A stretch of DNA of 64,000 nt from assembly GCF_043290135.1 (NCBI RefSeq), contig NC_134710.1, positions 5,833,821 through 5,897,820 on the forward strand, written 5' to 3'. Every line of letters begins with the position of its first letter. The first letter of the stretch is position 1. The position numbers and the translations under genes are program-made. The stretch is from Rhipicephalus microplus. Its lineage: Eukaryota > Arthropoda > Arachnida > Ixodida > Ixodidae. The notes below the pieces were generated by a model. That model saw only the letters and a program-made list of their open reading frames with translations. It did no database searches and was not told the origin of the DNA. This document shows positions 22,715-33,118 of this stretch, in pieces.

Positions 22715-23108
22715 CTTGTAAAAAAGAAAAGCACAACACAAACAATTACACAGTGCACTTTCACTTTGCACTTGGCACACCCAGATATTTGAACACACAC
22801 ATGCCAGTGCAATAAAATGCATGAAAATGATGCACGCAGTATGATTAAATGCACTCTCTCTCTCTCAAAGCAACTTGTTCCTAGCATGGCATTGTATATC
22901 TGGTTTAGACTACCGAAGATAATGCCAAGAGAAATCGTACCACTTGAATGTGGATAAATATAAAGACTCATGCAAATACAAGCATCACATTACAGCCATT
23001 GACAGAGATAAAACCTACATTATGCACACTTACCGATTGTTCATTCAGCATGACTCAACTTCCTTGCATTCATATTGCGCTAAATCACATGCCCGAAATA
23101 GTGCAAAA
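22715..23108. other. Upstream of the nuclear receptor exon; no further gene seen
   Basis: It holds the pyrimidine tract of the acceptor just right of 22714 and a (CT)n run at 22854-22866. No upstream exon is recognisable. Confidence 0.35.
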
Positions 23109-23169
23109 GAACTTGTTAGAACATTCCAAAAAAATAAAAAGAACTTGTGGTAGAACATTCCAAAAAATT
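23109..23169. repeat. Imperfect ~31-bp tandem duplication
   Basis: GAACTTGTTAGAACATTCCA (from 23109) recurs as GAACTTGTGGTAGAACATTC (from 23141), both followed by an A-run. It adjoins the hairpin at 23171-23289. Confidence 0.6.
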
Positions 23170-23170
23170 C

Positions 23171-23289
23171 ATTTGAGTGCAAACACACGACACATTCATG
23201 CCCACACACATCCAGGCATGTTGCGATGTGCCTGTTTGATGCCTCGTTGTTTGTGTGCGCATGAATGTGTCGTGTGTTCGCACTCAAAT
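23171..23289. repeat. 119-bp near-perfect inverted repeat (long hairpin)
   Basis: The left arm starting ATTTGAGTGCAAACACACGA (23171) pairs with the right arm ending at 23289, whose reverse reads ATTTGAGTGCGAACACACGA. The outer 38 bp differ at only two positions and pairing continues, with a few mismatches, towards a small loop near 23228. A transcript of either strand would fold into a stem of about 55 bp. Confidence 0.75.
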
Positions 23290-23500
23290 TAATTTTTGCC
23301 AAAATAGTGCTATGTGTCCGATTTTTCCATTCAGCCTTCATCACTGGTATTTGGCCAACAATGCTTGCTGCTAATATTAAAGCGCTTGTGGTGTCCTTTC
23401 ACATTACATTTATGAACCACACCCAAGAAGTGCAACAGAGTACAAGTGGAGGCTCGTGCTTTTAGTTTCGAGCTCCCTTGCCCATAGCACATGGGGGGCA

Positions 23501-23741
23501 TTGATTGATATGTGGGGTTTAACGTCCCAAAACCACCATATGATTATGAGAAATGCCGTAGTGGAGGGCTCCGGAAATTTCGACCACCTGGAGTTCTTTA
23601 TTGTGCACCCAAATCTGAGTACACGGGCCTACAACATTTCCGCCTCCATCGGAAATGCGGCCACCGCAGCTCGGATTCGATCCCGTGACTTGCGAATCTG
23701 AGCAGCCGAGTACCTTAGTCACTAGACCACCGCGGCAGGGC
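23501..23741 (-). mobile_element. Ruka-type tRNA-derived SINE, copy 4
   Basis: Same family and orientation as the other three. The target duplication is CACATGGGGGCA, with one extra G in the left copy (23488-23500 versus 23742-23753). The head has mutated positions (CGCGGCAGGG) and the B-box is GGGATCGAATCCGAG. Confidence 0.9.
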
Positions 23742-23753
23742 CACATGGGGGCA

Positions 23754-24414
23754 CCATATCTGCCTTTACTCAGTCTGACCTCTCACAAGTGGGCAGTGTT
23801 ACAGCTTCTTATACAATTACTCAACTGCTTCAACAAATCACTCACATCCCACCTTCACCCCAGAAAAAGCCAGTAATCCATGACCGGCCTTTGTAAGAAG
23901 TCAGTCATCCCTTCATTCTTGCATCTGTTGCAGAGCTTGTTCTCTTTAAGACTCTACAATGGGAGGGACGTTCTGCAGTGAAACCTCCTGCACACCTCAG
24001 GTGGAATTGAGAAGTTATTTTCCCCATTGGCTAAGCTAGCAACATTACAAGAGCTGCATTGCTATAGGTTAGGTGCTGACACTCTCCACTCCGTGCAAGG
24101 AGCAGGCGCGGGCAGATTGTGTTCGCCGATGACCTTGAGCTACGAGTAATTTCTGTCACACGAGTTGACGTGGCTTTACTGTATGGGGCCCTGGGTATTC
24201 GCGCAGCACTCATTCTGAAATTCGCGCGCAAAAAAAACATCTTCCTGAAAGCTTTGTGTGCCTGCAATTTTGTGATTTAGAAACGCATTGCCCTGTTCCT
24301 GTGAGCCCTGTCAGTGCATTTCTTTTACTGATTCGTGCTTTGTGAGTGAGGGCACGTATATTAAAACACTGCATGAATTTATGTCAGCGGGCTTATCGCT
24401 GGCTGCGTCTCAAA
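23754..24414. other. No gene seen
   Basis: No supported feature. Confidence 0.4.
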
Positions 24415-24760
24415 ATGGGCAAGTGGTGTTTGGTCCTCAATTGCAATTAGGGTATCGGACCTGAATGGAGCGTGTGTAGTTTTTCAAGGCTCCATGTGAA
24501 CAAGGGCACTTAGATAGTGGCGATGAACGATTTCGAAAGCTGACAAGGCCTTGCAGCCTAGTGACCATGTGTGCGTGAAGCCTTTCTCAGAAATAGCGAT
24601 CTCTGCCAGCCACATATCATGCAGAATACAAGGAAAACGTCCTGCTGCACGCACCGAAGAAATTTACGCTCACTTTGAGTGCTGTGCCTGCCATTTTCCT
24701 GGGATGCCAAAATACCTGACCGTGCAGCAAAAAACCAGAAAAGCTCTGTGAAAATAGCTG
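24415..24760 (+). pseudogene. Broken THAP-domain sequence
   Basis: It starts ATGGGCAAGTGGTGTTTGGT (MGKWCLV-like, a typical THAP beginning) and keeps pieces of the domain in different frames: TISKADKALQPSDHVCVKPF (the CxxHF motif has become CVKPF), then CHFPGMPKYLTVQQKTRKAL, which matches the closing P-x-YLT region. Stops follow the first cysteine block. It is related to, but clearly diverged from, the intact THAP ORF at 20025-20414. It ends shortly before a LINE insertion that begins near 24826, which probably truncated the element or gene. Confidence 0.6.
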
Positions 24761-24843
24761 GCTCCACTGCCAACTTCTGGGAAGCAACGGGAGCCAAAAG
24801 GCTCGACTGCATTTGAGGTGCTGGACACGAAGTCCTAACAGAC

Positions 24844-25911
24844 TTGCCAAATTTTTGCCTTTTTCGAAAAGACCGCACAGGTACTCGTGCCGGTGATGTA
24901 CTAATAGCATTGCGCGAGCATCTACCATGCTCGCCAATAAGCATTTCATCAAGCCTGAAAACATTATGGGTACTAATCAATACCCTTCCAAAAAAAGTTT
25001 TACTCGGTGTTTGCTACAGGCCCCCTAGTGCCACTACTGATTTCAGTTACCAGCTTAACGACATCGTAAGCAAGCTAGTGACAGAACACCCAACCGCACA
25101 GCTCGTCCTCTTCGGTGATTTTAATTTTCCACTCATTGACTGGTGTAACCCGCAATCATCTTCAGCGCCAGGGAACACTGAAACGCGGAATTTTGTCGAT
25201 TTTCGCTTAAACTTCAACCTTTCTCAGCTAGTATCAGAACCCACCCGGGTTACCCAACAAGTTGCTAACGTTCTGGATCTTGTACTAACCAATTTCTCCG
25301 ACAGCCTTTCGTCCATTATGTGTTTATCTGAAATAGGCGACCACAAACCCATCCATGCTGTCTTCTCATTCACTCCGTCAGCGCGAAATACCTTCGAGAA
25401 AACAATACGTCTTTACGACAAAGGTAACTATCAAGAGATTAACGATGCCATGACTCAATTCCTTCCCGTATTCCAGTCAACCTTTTGTGAACATTCTGTA
25501 GGTAGCAATTGGACACGCTTCAAAAATAAACTAACGGAACTAACAGACAAATTTATTCCGAAAATCAGTTTTCGTTCCTCCCAGCAAAAACCATGGTTTA
25601 CAACTGCCTTAAAACGCCTGGAACTAAGAAAAAAACCCCTTTATCGCTCCGCCAGAAAAACTGGGTGTACTTGTGCATGGGATAAATATTATGAAGCAGA
25701 AAAGAACTACCTGCACGCATTACGTCAAGCTAAACACACATTTTACAATACCAACCTACCGAACCTATTAGTTACAAATCCAAGGCAATTTTGGAAAGTT
25801 GTAAACCCTAGTGACACTCAGGGCATTCAAATAACGAACGAATCCAATGAAATTCTTAAGGATTTCACTCCGCTTTTGCAACTCCGCTTTTGCAAGCGTC
25901 TTTACTCATGA
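24844..25911 (+). CDS. LINE apurinic-type endonuclease domain (5' part of ORF2)
   Basis: 355 codons, open. The N-terminal part of the endonuclease is lost. What remains shows [12 protein letters not shown] (residues ~54-65), the catalytic-site motif [13 protein letters not shown] (~88-100), [12 protein letters not shown] (~140-151) and [11 protein letters not shown] (~163-173), in the usual order for exonuclease-endonuclease-phosphatase domains of LINEs. A linker with [13 protein letters not shown] leads toward RT. This enzyme nicks the target DNA to prime reverse transcription. The frame ends at a perfect 14-bp tandem duplication, ACTCCGCTTTTGCA at 25867-25880 and 25881-25894, and RT continues in another frame, so the polyprotein is broken here. 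Confidence 0.85.
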   Translation: MPNFCLFRKDRTGTRAGDVLIALREHLPCSPISISSSLKTLWVLINTLPKKVLLGVCYRPPSATTDFSYQLNDIVSKLVTEHPTAQLVLFGDFNFPLIDWCNPQSSSAPGNTETRNFVDFRLNFNLSQLVSEPTRVTQQVANVLDLVLTNFSDSLSSIMCLSEIGDHKPIHAVFSFTPSARNTFEKTIRLYDKGNYQEINDAMTQFLPVFQSTFCEHSVGSNWTRFKNKLTELTDKFIPKISFRSSQQKPWFTTALKRLELRKKPLYRSARKTGCTCAWDKYYEAEKNYLHALRQAKHTFYNTNLPNLLVTNPRQFWKVVNPSDTQGIQITNESNEILKDFTPLLQLRFCKRLYS

Positions 25912-27484
25912 GTCAAGCGCACATCCCGCTTCACCATCGTTTTGTATAAGTTCTGAAATGCCAGCCATCACTTTTAATGTATGCAGAATTAGCGCTATCA
26001 TTGACAAAATGAAGTGTAGATCCTCCTTTGGTATAAATGAAATTAATGCAAAAACTTTGAAAAACACGAAGTGCATTGTCCCAGCCTATTTATCCTTGCT
26101 GTTCACCCAGTCTCTTTCCTTAGGTCTTATTCCAGATGAATGGAGGGTTGGGAAGGTCGTTCCAGTCCATATATCAGGTAACAAAGACTCCCCGCTAAAC
26201 TACCGTCCCATCTCATTAACGAGCATTCCTTGTAAAATCATGGAACATGTCATCTATTCTCTTATCATGAAGTTTCTTGACTCGAACAACTTTTTTCATC
26301 TCGCTCAACATGGGTTTCGCAAGGATTTATCTTGTGAAACGCAGCTTGCCATTTTTCTGCATGACATTAATACTAATCTCGATATCAATGTGCAAACTGA
26401 TGTCATTTTCCTGGACTTCTGCAAGGCCTTTGATAAGGTTCCTCACCAGCGCCTATTATTCAAGTTAAAAAAACTTAACTTACACTCAGATGTCTTTAAA
26501 TGGATTACTGAATTTCTTAGTAACTGCTCCCAGTCCGTATCTATCAATAATCACTTGTCTAACCCAGTACTAGTAACATCTGGCGTTCCACAAGGATCTG
26601 TCCTTGGCCCCCTCTTATTCTTAATATATATTAATGACTTACCTTCGCATGTCTCTTCTAACATTAGAATGTTCGCGGACGACTGTGTCATTTACCGTAC
26701 CATTTATAACAGCCACAATCAAACTGCTCTCCAGAAAGACCTAGACAACATAACTACTTGGTGTAACGATTGGCTCACGACCCTAAATACAAATAAGTGC
26801 AAAGCTATGTCATTTTCTCGCAGCAGTCATCCCATAGCACCTTCTTATAAAATCAAAAACACGCTTCTCAAGAATGTTTATTCTTATAAATATCTCGGAA
26901 TCACTCTTTCTAACGACCTGTCCTGGCACGCTCATATTTCTAATAGCATATCATCAGCAAACCGGACGCTAGGTTTCCTGAGGCGTAATCTTCGTCAGGC
27001 CCCAAAACATGTCAAATTGCTCGCTTACCAATCCCTCGTGAGACCAAAACTGGAGTATGCATCGGCCATCTGGAACCCACATCAATCATATCTTATCGAC
27101 CTACTTGAAGCTGTTCAAAATCGCGCTACCCAATTCATTCACTCAAAATTCTCGTACAATATCAGCATTTCAGCACTTAAGGCAGATTCCAGCTTAATTA
27201 AGCTTTGTGATCGTCGACGTATTTCCAGTCTCATGCTCTTTCACAAGTTCTTTCACGGCACTCTCAGTCAAGCGCCATACATCGTACCCGCTGCACGCAT
27301 TTCTCACCGCACCAGTCATCCGCAGCAGGTCGTGCGCCCACGTGCCCCAACTGCTCACTTCTCCGCCTCGTTCATCCCCCGAACTGCCAAAGACTGGAAC
27401 GGCCTTCCTGCTGACATTGCCGCCATCACCTGCCCATCATTGTTTCAGCAGCATATAACTAATCAATATGAAATGTCTATGTGA
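25847..27484 (+). CDS. LINE reverse transcriptase (3' part of ORF2)
   Basis: 545 codons, open. RT blocks in order: [74 protein letters not shown], then the catalytic FADDCVIYR (26672-26698), a thumb region and the C-terminal block [19 protein letters not shown]. The catalytic aspartates are all present. The first ~20 residues overlap the endonuclease frame and are not a genuine start; the true protein would be a single ORF2. The family copies LINE RNA at nicked chromosomal DNA. It is not functional alone because the upstream frame is shifted. Confidence 0.88.
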   Translation: MKFLRISLRFCNSAFASVFTHESSAHPASPSFCISSEMPAITFNVCRISAIIDKMKCRSSFGINEINAKTLKNTKCIVPAYLSLLFTQSLSLGLIPDEWRVGKVVPVHISGNKDSPLNYRPISLTSIPCKIMEHVIYSLIMKFLDSNNFFHLAQHGFRKDLSCETQLAIFLHDINTNLDINVQTDVIFLDFCKAFDKVPHQRLLFKLKKLNLHSDVFKWITEFLSNCSQSVSINNHLSNPVLVTSGVPQGSVLGPLLFLIYINDLPSHVSSNIRMFADDCVIYRTIYNSHNQTALQKDLDNITTWCNDWLTTLNTNKCKAMSFSRSSHPIAPSYKIKNTLLKNVYSYKYLGITLSNDLSWHAHISNSISSANRTLGFLRRNLRQAPKHVKLLAYQSLVRPKLEYASAIWNPHQSYLIDLLEAVQNRATQFIHSKFSYNISISALKADSSLIKLCDRRRISSLMLFHKFFHGTLSQAPYIVPAARISHRTSHPQQVVRPRAPTAHFSASFIPRTAKDWNGLPADIAAITCPSLFQQHITNQYEMSM

Positions 27485-27556
27485 GAAGTTGTAACCCACC
27501 TCTTATGTAATGCTTCCTTCGGGAAGCCCTTAAGGTTAATAAACTGCACTGAAATG

Positions 27557-29301
27557 AACTGAACGACCACTGAAAGTACACCAAATGTATTACCCGTGGG
27601 GGCTGTGACTCCATGGCGATGATGAATCAACAGGCACACATGTAAAAGGCAGTGTTTCAGCTACAGCAGCGACGGGCCTCCACCACATGCAGAGGAGGAT
27701 GCTTCTCAACCAGACACCGATAGTATGGACCTATGCGCTACAGACTCAGTTCCTCATCATGCCAGAAAAGTCATTTGTTTTAAATTCATGTTTTAAATTC
27801 AGATGCCCCTTCTTTGAGCTGCCTCATCTATGTCTCTTTGGACAAAGACAAATTTCATTTTGTAAAATAACCAGTGAACAGAAATCATTGCACATGCTAT
27901 TTCTGCGATGCAGTTGTGTATATTTTTTCACATTCACTATATTCACATGATTATAATTACTTTGTCATGCTTGATGTCGTCAAACCAGATTTTCTCATTT
28001 TTGGTAGTCTCTAGCACTTCATCGTCACTGTATTCCAACGTTGCAGGCACACTTCTGACTATGGCACTAACGACACTACACCGTTTATTGAGGCAGAGGA
28101 CTTAGATAGCCTTAAATGCATCATCAAATGCGAAATATGATTGTTGGTATCGCACATCAACAACATAAGTAACGAGCTGCACAAAATATACCGCTTTAGG
28201 TAGTGTGCTCGCTTTCACTGTCTGATAAGCATTTCATCAAGTTGAAGTCCGTGCGGCTTAGTAAAATAGCGCAAAGCATGGCTGATGGCACTGGCCTGAC
28301 AGTCCAGACATGGGTGTGGTATGGGTTAACCGAGAGTCAACTTTGAGAAGTTCTTCCCACCATACCATGCTGCTTACACTGCAAGAGGCCAAAATGGAGT
28401 CATGTGCATGATGCATGACGCTAACAGCAAGACTGGAAAGGGTAGTGTGTCAATTCGAGTTCCTAATAGAATGCATGTGAGTTTCGTGATACAATAGTGG
28501 AAACTTCTCTGACAGTTTTACGTTTATTTTGCTAACAAACCAGAATTCGACAGCGATATCCACACGTACACACACCCAGGCACACATGCACTCACATACA
28601 TGCACAAGCACATGCACGCACACTATCGCCTTCCTAACAGCTAGCATGCCTTTGCCCTTGGGCTGCTATCCTTATTGCTAACACCTCAAATTTTCTCTCA
28701 CAGACAACTCTGTTTTTTTGTTCTGAACCAATGATGCAGACGCCGCCGACACCAGAATTTCAGCGAAACGAGCTCTTTAATGCTGTCGCGTCAAAATGCG
28801 ACCGCGGCCAATGTTTGCTGCTGTCGGAGCATTTATATGACAAAAACACTGTTAGAAAATAAGCTGCATATAAAACTAGGAAATCAATTTTGTTACATCA
28901 GAGTCACAGTCTATAAAGTTATTGACATCCATGTATGTGTGCATATCAAGCGTAATAAACAAGCGAGGCTTCACAGCAATTGTCTTCAACACGCAGATCG
29001 GAGTCACTCCCCAGTTAGCCTTGACCCACTAGGGTGCTTCGATGTGCTCCGCCCTCACATACAGGCACCCTATAACCCACCCTCCGTGAGCGCCATCTGT
29101 CGCATCAAACAACCAGCCCTGGCGACGAACACAATCTGAACATGGCACCAGGCGCAATGCAATCACCTAAAATATTCTTACACAGTTATTGCCATGCAAT
29201 ACAAACGCAAGCTGCATTGTAAAAAGATAGCGACATTCCTTATTTTCGATATTGTCAAGAGTCCGACGAAATCCTGTCTGGTCAGAGACAAACATGGTTC
29301 C
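27557..29301. other. 1.7 kb without a recognisable gene
   Basis: It includes a CA-rich degenerate stretch at 28560-28625 and the second copy of the short dispersed motif (28737-28802). On the minus strand, 28065-27975 reads LEYSDDEVLETTKNEKIWFD, which looks protein-like but is too short to assign. Confidence 0.35.
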
Positions 29302-29429
29302 AAATAACAAAAACGCCAACCAAGGCAAAATACAAAAAGATTAAAAAAGGCGTTTCAGCTCCCATGTAGGGAGCCAGAACGTCTTTTTAATTTTTGTGTA
29401 GTCTACCTTGGTTTGCATTTTTGTTATCT
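29302..29429. repeat. Foldback element (~128 bp inverted repeat)
   Basis: The left arm CAAATAACAAAAACGCCAAC... pairs with the right arm, whose reverse begins AGATAACAAAAATGCAAACC. The centre is GGCGTTTCAGCTCCCATG meeting TAGGGAGCCAGAACGTC. The arms match with about 10-15 differences. There is no coding content. Confidence 0.6.
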
Positions 29430-30063
29430 TGCACAATATTTTTGTTATTGTGCTGATGATTGATACTATGTGATGTTGCAAGCCAATCAGTCATTTATGT
29501 ATGAGGCCTTGTTCTCAAACTATGCAGGTGTTCGATCCTTTACATCTAAAACTGACAATCTCATACACCCAAGCAGCATTCAGAGCAAAAGCTTTCAAAC
29601 AAGAACTTAATAATTTTATATTACATTTAGCATTACATTACTAAATACAGTCCTGTCCCCACGGCTGGCATAACAAGAAAGAGCTATAAAAGCACTATTC
29701 AACAGATTTTTTTGTGAAACTGGTAGTAAAATGTGTCACACTGCCCTAAGCACTCCTTAGCAAGAGGCCTACACAAAGCTGAATTCAACAAATCCTCTTT
29801 GCTTCAGTTACCTGCATAAATGCCCATCAAACTGGGCATGTGACTATTTAGCTTCTTTTAGCACCTTGGGTTTTTGGTGTGGCTAATCACACTTACTATC
29901 TTGCTGTATTTCACCTGGTACCAGGAACTCAAAGGGTAAAAAATTTCATGATATTAAAGGACCCCTGAAATCAAATTAACAGAAACTCAATATACCTGTA
30001 TTGTGTGATTGCCTTGCCTGAGTGGGTACTTTTAATCGATTATGACTAATAAGTATTGCCTTG
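29430..30063. other. No gene seen
   Basis: AT-rich; it ends in a TTTATTTATTTATTTA run at 30066 that is probably the tail of the adjoining minus-strand LINE fragment. Confidence 0.4.
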
Positions 30064-30575
30064 CATTTATTTATTTATTTAATCAAAGTACCTGCAGTGC
30101 CTGAAGGCATTATGGCAGTGGAGAATACACAGGGTCAAATAACCTTACATAAAAGAATAACTACTGAAAACAAGAATAACACAAAAGAATAAAACACAGG
30201 GTAATATATGCTTACAAAAAAGGATAAATATTGAAAAGAAGACTAACACTCATAAAAAAAAAGGGGAGATGTAGCTATGAGTGTAACAGTATGTCTCTTA
30301 ACTATGTTTCAGTGCCACAGTCAACAATCTAGTGTAGAAGCCGACTTCACTGGGAGCTTTAGTCGAAAAAACTACTGTTGGTAAATGTTTGTTCTGTGGA
30401 AACCTTATGAATCATTTTGGTGAGACAAGAAATGGGGAGGTAAAAGGTAGCCTTTTTACCTATTTTAATTATGACGTGAAAAATTTTGAAAAGCATTTCA
30501 AGTTTTATAATTTTGCTACGTGTACCTAGTAGTTCCCAGCTCAAACTATCCTTTAGTGCAGTGTCACTAAACGGA
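30064..30575 (-). mobile_element. 3' end of a CR1-like LINE, 5'-truncated
   Basis: On the minus strand from ~30575: DSLSWELLGTRSKIIKLEML, then FKIFHVIIKIGKKATFYLPI and TEQTFTNSSFF. This is the typical last block of CR1-type reverse transcriptases (a leucine-rich helix, a YLP motif, then NSFF before the conserved Trp). A 3' UTR follows, ending in a TAAATAAATAAA tail at ~30066. The frame breaks after NSSFFD. Confidence 0.6.
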
Positions 30576-33118
30576 AATCTTTCTATTGGTTCCCACGAGC
30601 ATTTTCGCACTCCACATTCAACCAAAGCCATGGTTTGTTCCGTGTCTTGTTAGATATATGTGGGATGGATTGCTCCGCGGCCTGTATAATATGCAGTGTG
30701 AACAATGCTTTACATTCATGAATGCCTAAGTTTTCAATTTATGAACATGACAATTTTGAAAGTTCTCAGAGTTGTATCCAGTCAGCATCCCGTTCTTTAA
30801 ACTTGGTAACATTTACAATTGTCAGATTTACATTTCCTGTGTGTTTTAAACAGACAGGAAAATGATCACTTCCGTAGCGGCAATGAATAACAGCCCACTC
30901 AGTAGCTGCCAAGGGTGAAGGAGAGCCGATGGCAAGATCTATTGCTATGTACGAGTTGTGCACTGCAGTAAAGTATGTTGGCTTTTTTTTTTTTTTTTTT
31001 TGTTACAGGAGCCGGAAGTCCACAGGAAGTTTTCAATTAGGGAACCTCGACAAGCGTTTCGAATTCCTAAATAGAGAGGTGGTAGTCCGAAAGAATGTAT
31101 AGTGAAAATAGAGCTGTCATTCGTCCAAAAATTAGGATTCGTATAGGCACTGCCTCCAAGTCAGTAAGCACAGTGAGGCTTTGAGTTGAAACTGCTTTCT
31201 GCACCACGACAGCGGCACTCTTGGATGACTGGGTAGTGCATTGCCTGTCCTTTTGGTATACCACATATCTTTTTAGAAACTTAGTGTGTATTGGGTTTAG
31301 GTGTCTCCTGCAGGCAAAGTATGTTAGGTTGGTGTTGTGCAAGTATTCCATAAATGTCGTCCAAGTTCTTGTGTAGGCCTCGGTGATTCCTGTGAATGAT
31401 ATTCACAGCAGCCATTTTTATGAATGAGGCAAGAGAGGCAACTTATTCAGAGATTGCCGCGTTTATCAGGCGGCTGTACTTGAGGGTGTTTCTTCCCTTT
31501 GAGGTGTACTATAGGGCTCCCTCGCTAGAGGGGATTCCGTCACCATCAGAGATGCTGAGGATCCTGGTGTCACTTCTACTGCCTCCTGTGGACACTCGGA
31601 GGCTGATAGAGGTTTGTGAGAAGAGACCGATGTCCTCTCATTTGTTTGTCTTCCCCGAAGTCTGATGAAGGTTGACCTGTGGGACTTGGAAGGTTGATGC
31701 AGCCCATGGCTGCTTGGTAGGAGGCCGAGATCTGCATGCATCAGACAAGCTGTACTTCATATCCACCCTCACTAGATGCCGACCGGCCCCCCGGTGCACT
31801 ACGTCACCATACGATCATCCGAAAAAAAAAGCGAGACCTTCTTCTATTTTTTTTTTTTTCTTGTTACCTTGATCTGGCTGATTTACATCTCCTTTTTGAA
31901 GGTTTCCCATGTCCGCAAGTACATAGCATGCAGCCCGTGACAGTTAGGGCATTCCATTTGCGTGGAAGTACAGCTGGGTGCTCATGATCACCACATTGCG
32001 CACTTTTCCGCGACAGGTGTTCAACCCATGTCCGTATTTCTGGCATTTATAGCACCTTCTAGGGTTGTGTATATAGGGGCAGACTTCGCAGTGAAGAAAC
32101 GCAGCTTTCACAGCATTGGGCAGGACAGAGTGATATAACGTTATTACTATGTGGAGCGTCACAACTCCTTCCCCATTCCGCCTGATGGGGATCTGACTGA
32201 TTGCAGTTACGCCTTGCTCTTGGAAGCTTTCGAGGAGGTCAGTTTCGGTTTCTTGCATCAGATCACGTTGTGAAATGATGCCTTAAACAGTATTAAGACT
32301 GCTGCGAGGGACGATGTACACGTTCAGGTGGGCAAACTGCTTCTGTTTCAGACAGATGTTTGAATGCTCTTTCTGGGTGACTTCAATAATATGATCACTG
32401 CATGCCAGTTCCGCTACGTCATACTTTTTGCCTACTAGGTTTGCAAGGGTTTTAGCTATCAGGAAAACTGACAATGCTGCAACAGAGTCATTACCTGTAA
32501 GAGGGCATATGATTAAAAAGCGCAGAAAGTGGTCAAAATCAGTTCCAGTTCGTTTGGAGCTTTCATCGGTGCTGTCTTTTTTCAGGGACCAATCATTTAG
32601 GAGGGGGAAAGATTTTGCCATGAGGAGCATTTGAAGTTTGGTGGCGATGGTGACCACCCACCCCTGAGCTCAACAAGAAGACGCCAAAAGGTAGAACACT
32701 TGAAAGCGCCAGCCATACATCGCCGCTATAACCAAATATAACTACCCAAAGTTTGGTAACTACAAGGTTAATCCCTGCTGCCAGGATAAAACGGAGGTAA
32801 ATTAAAGAGAGGAGGGGACAAAAAGAGTAACAGTACAAGACAAAGGCAAAGGTGTGAGGGGAGGGAGAGAAATAAAAAGGTGATAAGGGGTGGAGTCTAC
32901 GAGAAGCAGAGACCAAAGGAATGTGTTGCCTCTGCCGGGGGGCCGTAAAAGTCCAGTCAACCAGCACTGGCTCAACCCCCTCGATCCCCTCTTCCCTGAA
33001 CACGGCTATGCCACGCACGGCTAGACGTTAAGGGGGTGTCGAAGCCCCTTCACTAGCTCGGGTCCGTGGTGTCACCGCACATCAGGCACCGGCCTGCATA
33101 GACGCCCCCGCGGGGACG
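30576..33118 (-). mobile_element. I/R1/Jockey-superfamily LINE, 5' half (5' UTR, ORF1, endonuclease)
   Basis: Reading down the minus strand: a GC-rich 5' UTR from 33118 that resembles other tick LINE 5' ends; ORF1 at ~32657-31860 with an RRM-like region (FLIICPLTGNDSVAALSVFL) and a CCHC zinc knuckle CYKCQKYGHGLNTC (32012-32054); then the endonuclease in pieces at 31351-31067 (FLKRYVVYQKDRQCTTQSS, AAVVVQKAV) and 30963-30766 (AIDLAIGSP, YGSDHFPVCL); then the linker NKTRNKPWLWLNVECENARG at ~30640-30590. RT is absent: the sequence abuts an unrelated LINE 3' end near 30576. Frameshifts are common, so it is inactive. Poly-T runs at 30989 and 31848 on the plus strand are internal A-tracts. Confidence 0.75.

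Larger units (their letters stand above)
24826..27556 (+). mobile_element. CR1/Jockey-like LINE, 5'-truncated, otherwise nearly complete
   Basis: Two overlapping frames encode an endonuclease (24844-25911) and a reverse transcriptase (25847-27484). The 3' end has AATAAACTGC and a short repetitive tail, GAAATGAACTGAA, near 27550. ORF1 and the 5' end of the endonuclease are missing. The sequence is much better preserved than the RTE copies, so it is probably a younger insertion. I could not find target-site duplications. Confidence 0.85.

Noticed and set aside
25867..25894. The 14-bp duplication as the sole cause of the LINE frameshift
   Set aside because: Deleting one unit puts the sequence in the wrong frame for the RT block, so it cannot be the only change.
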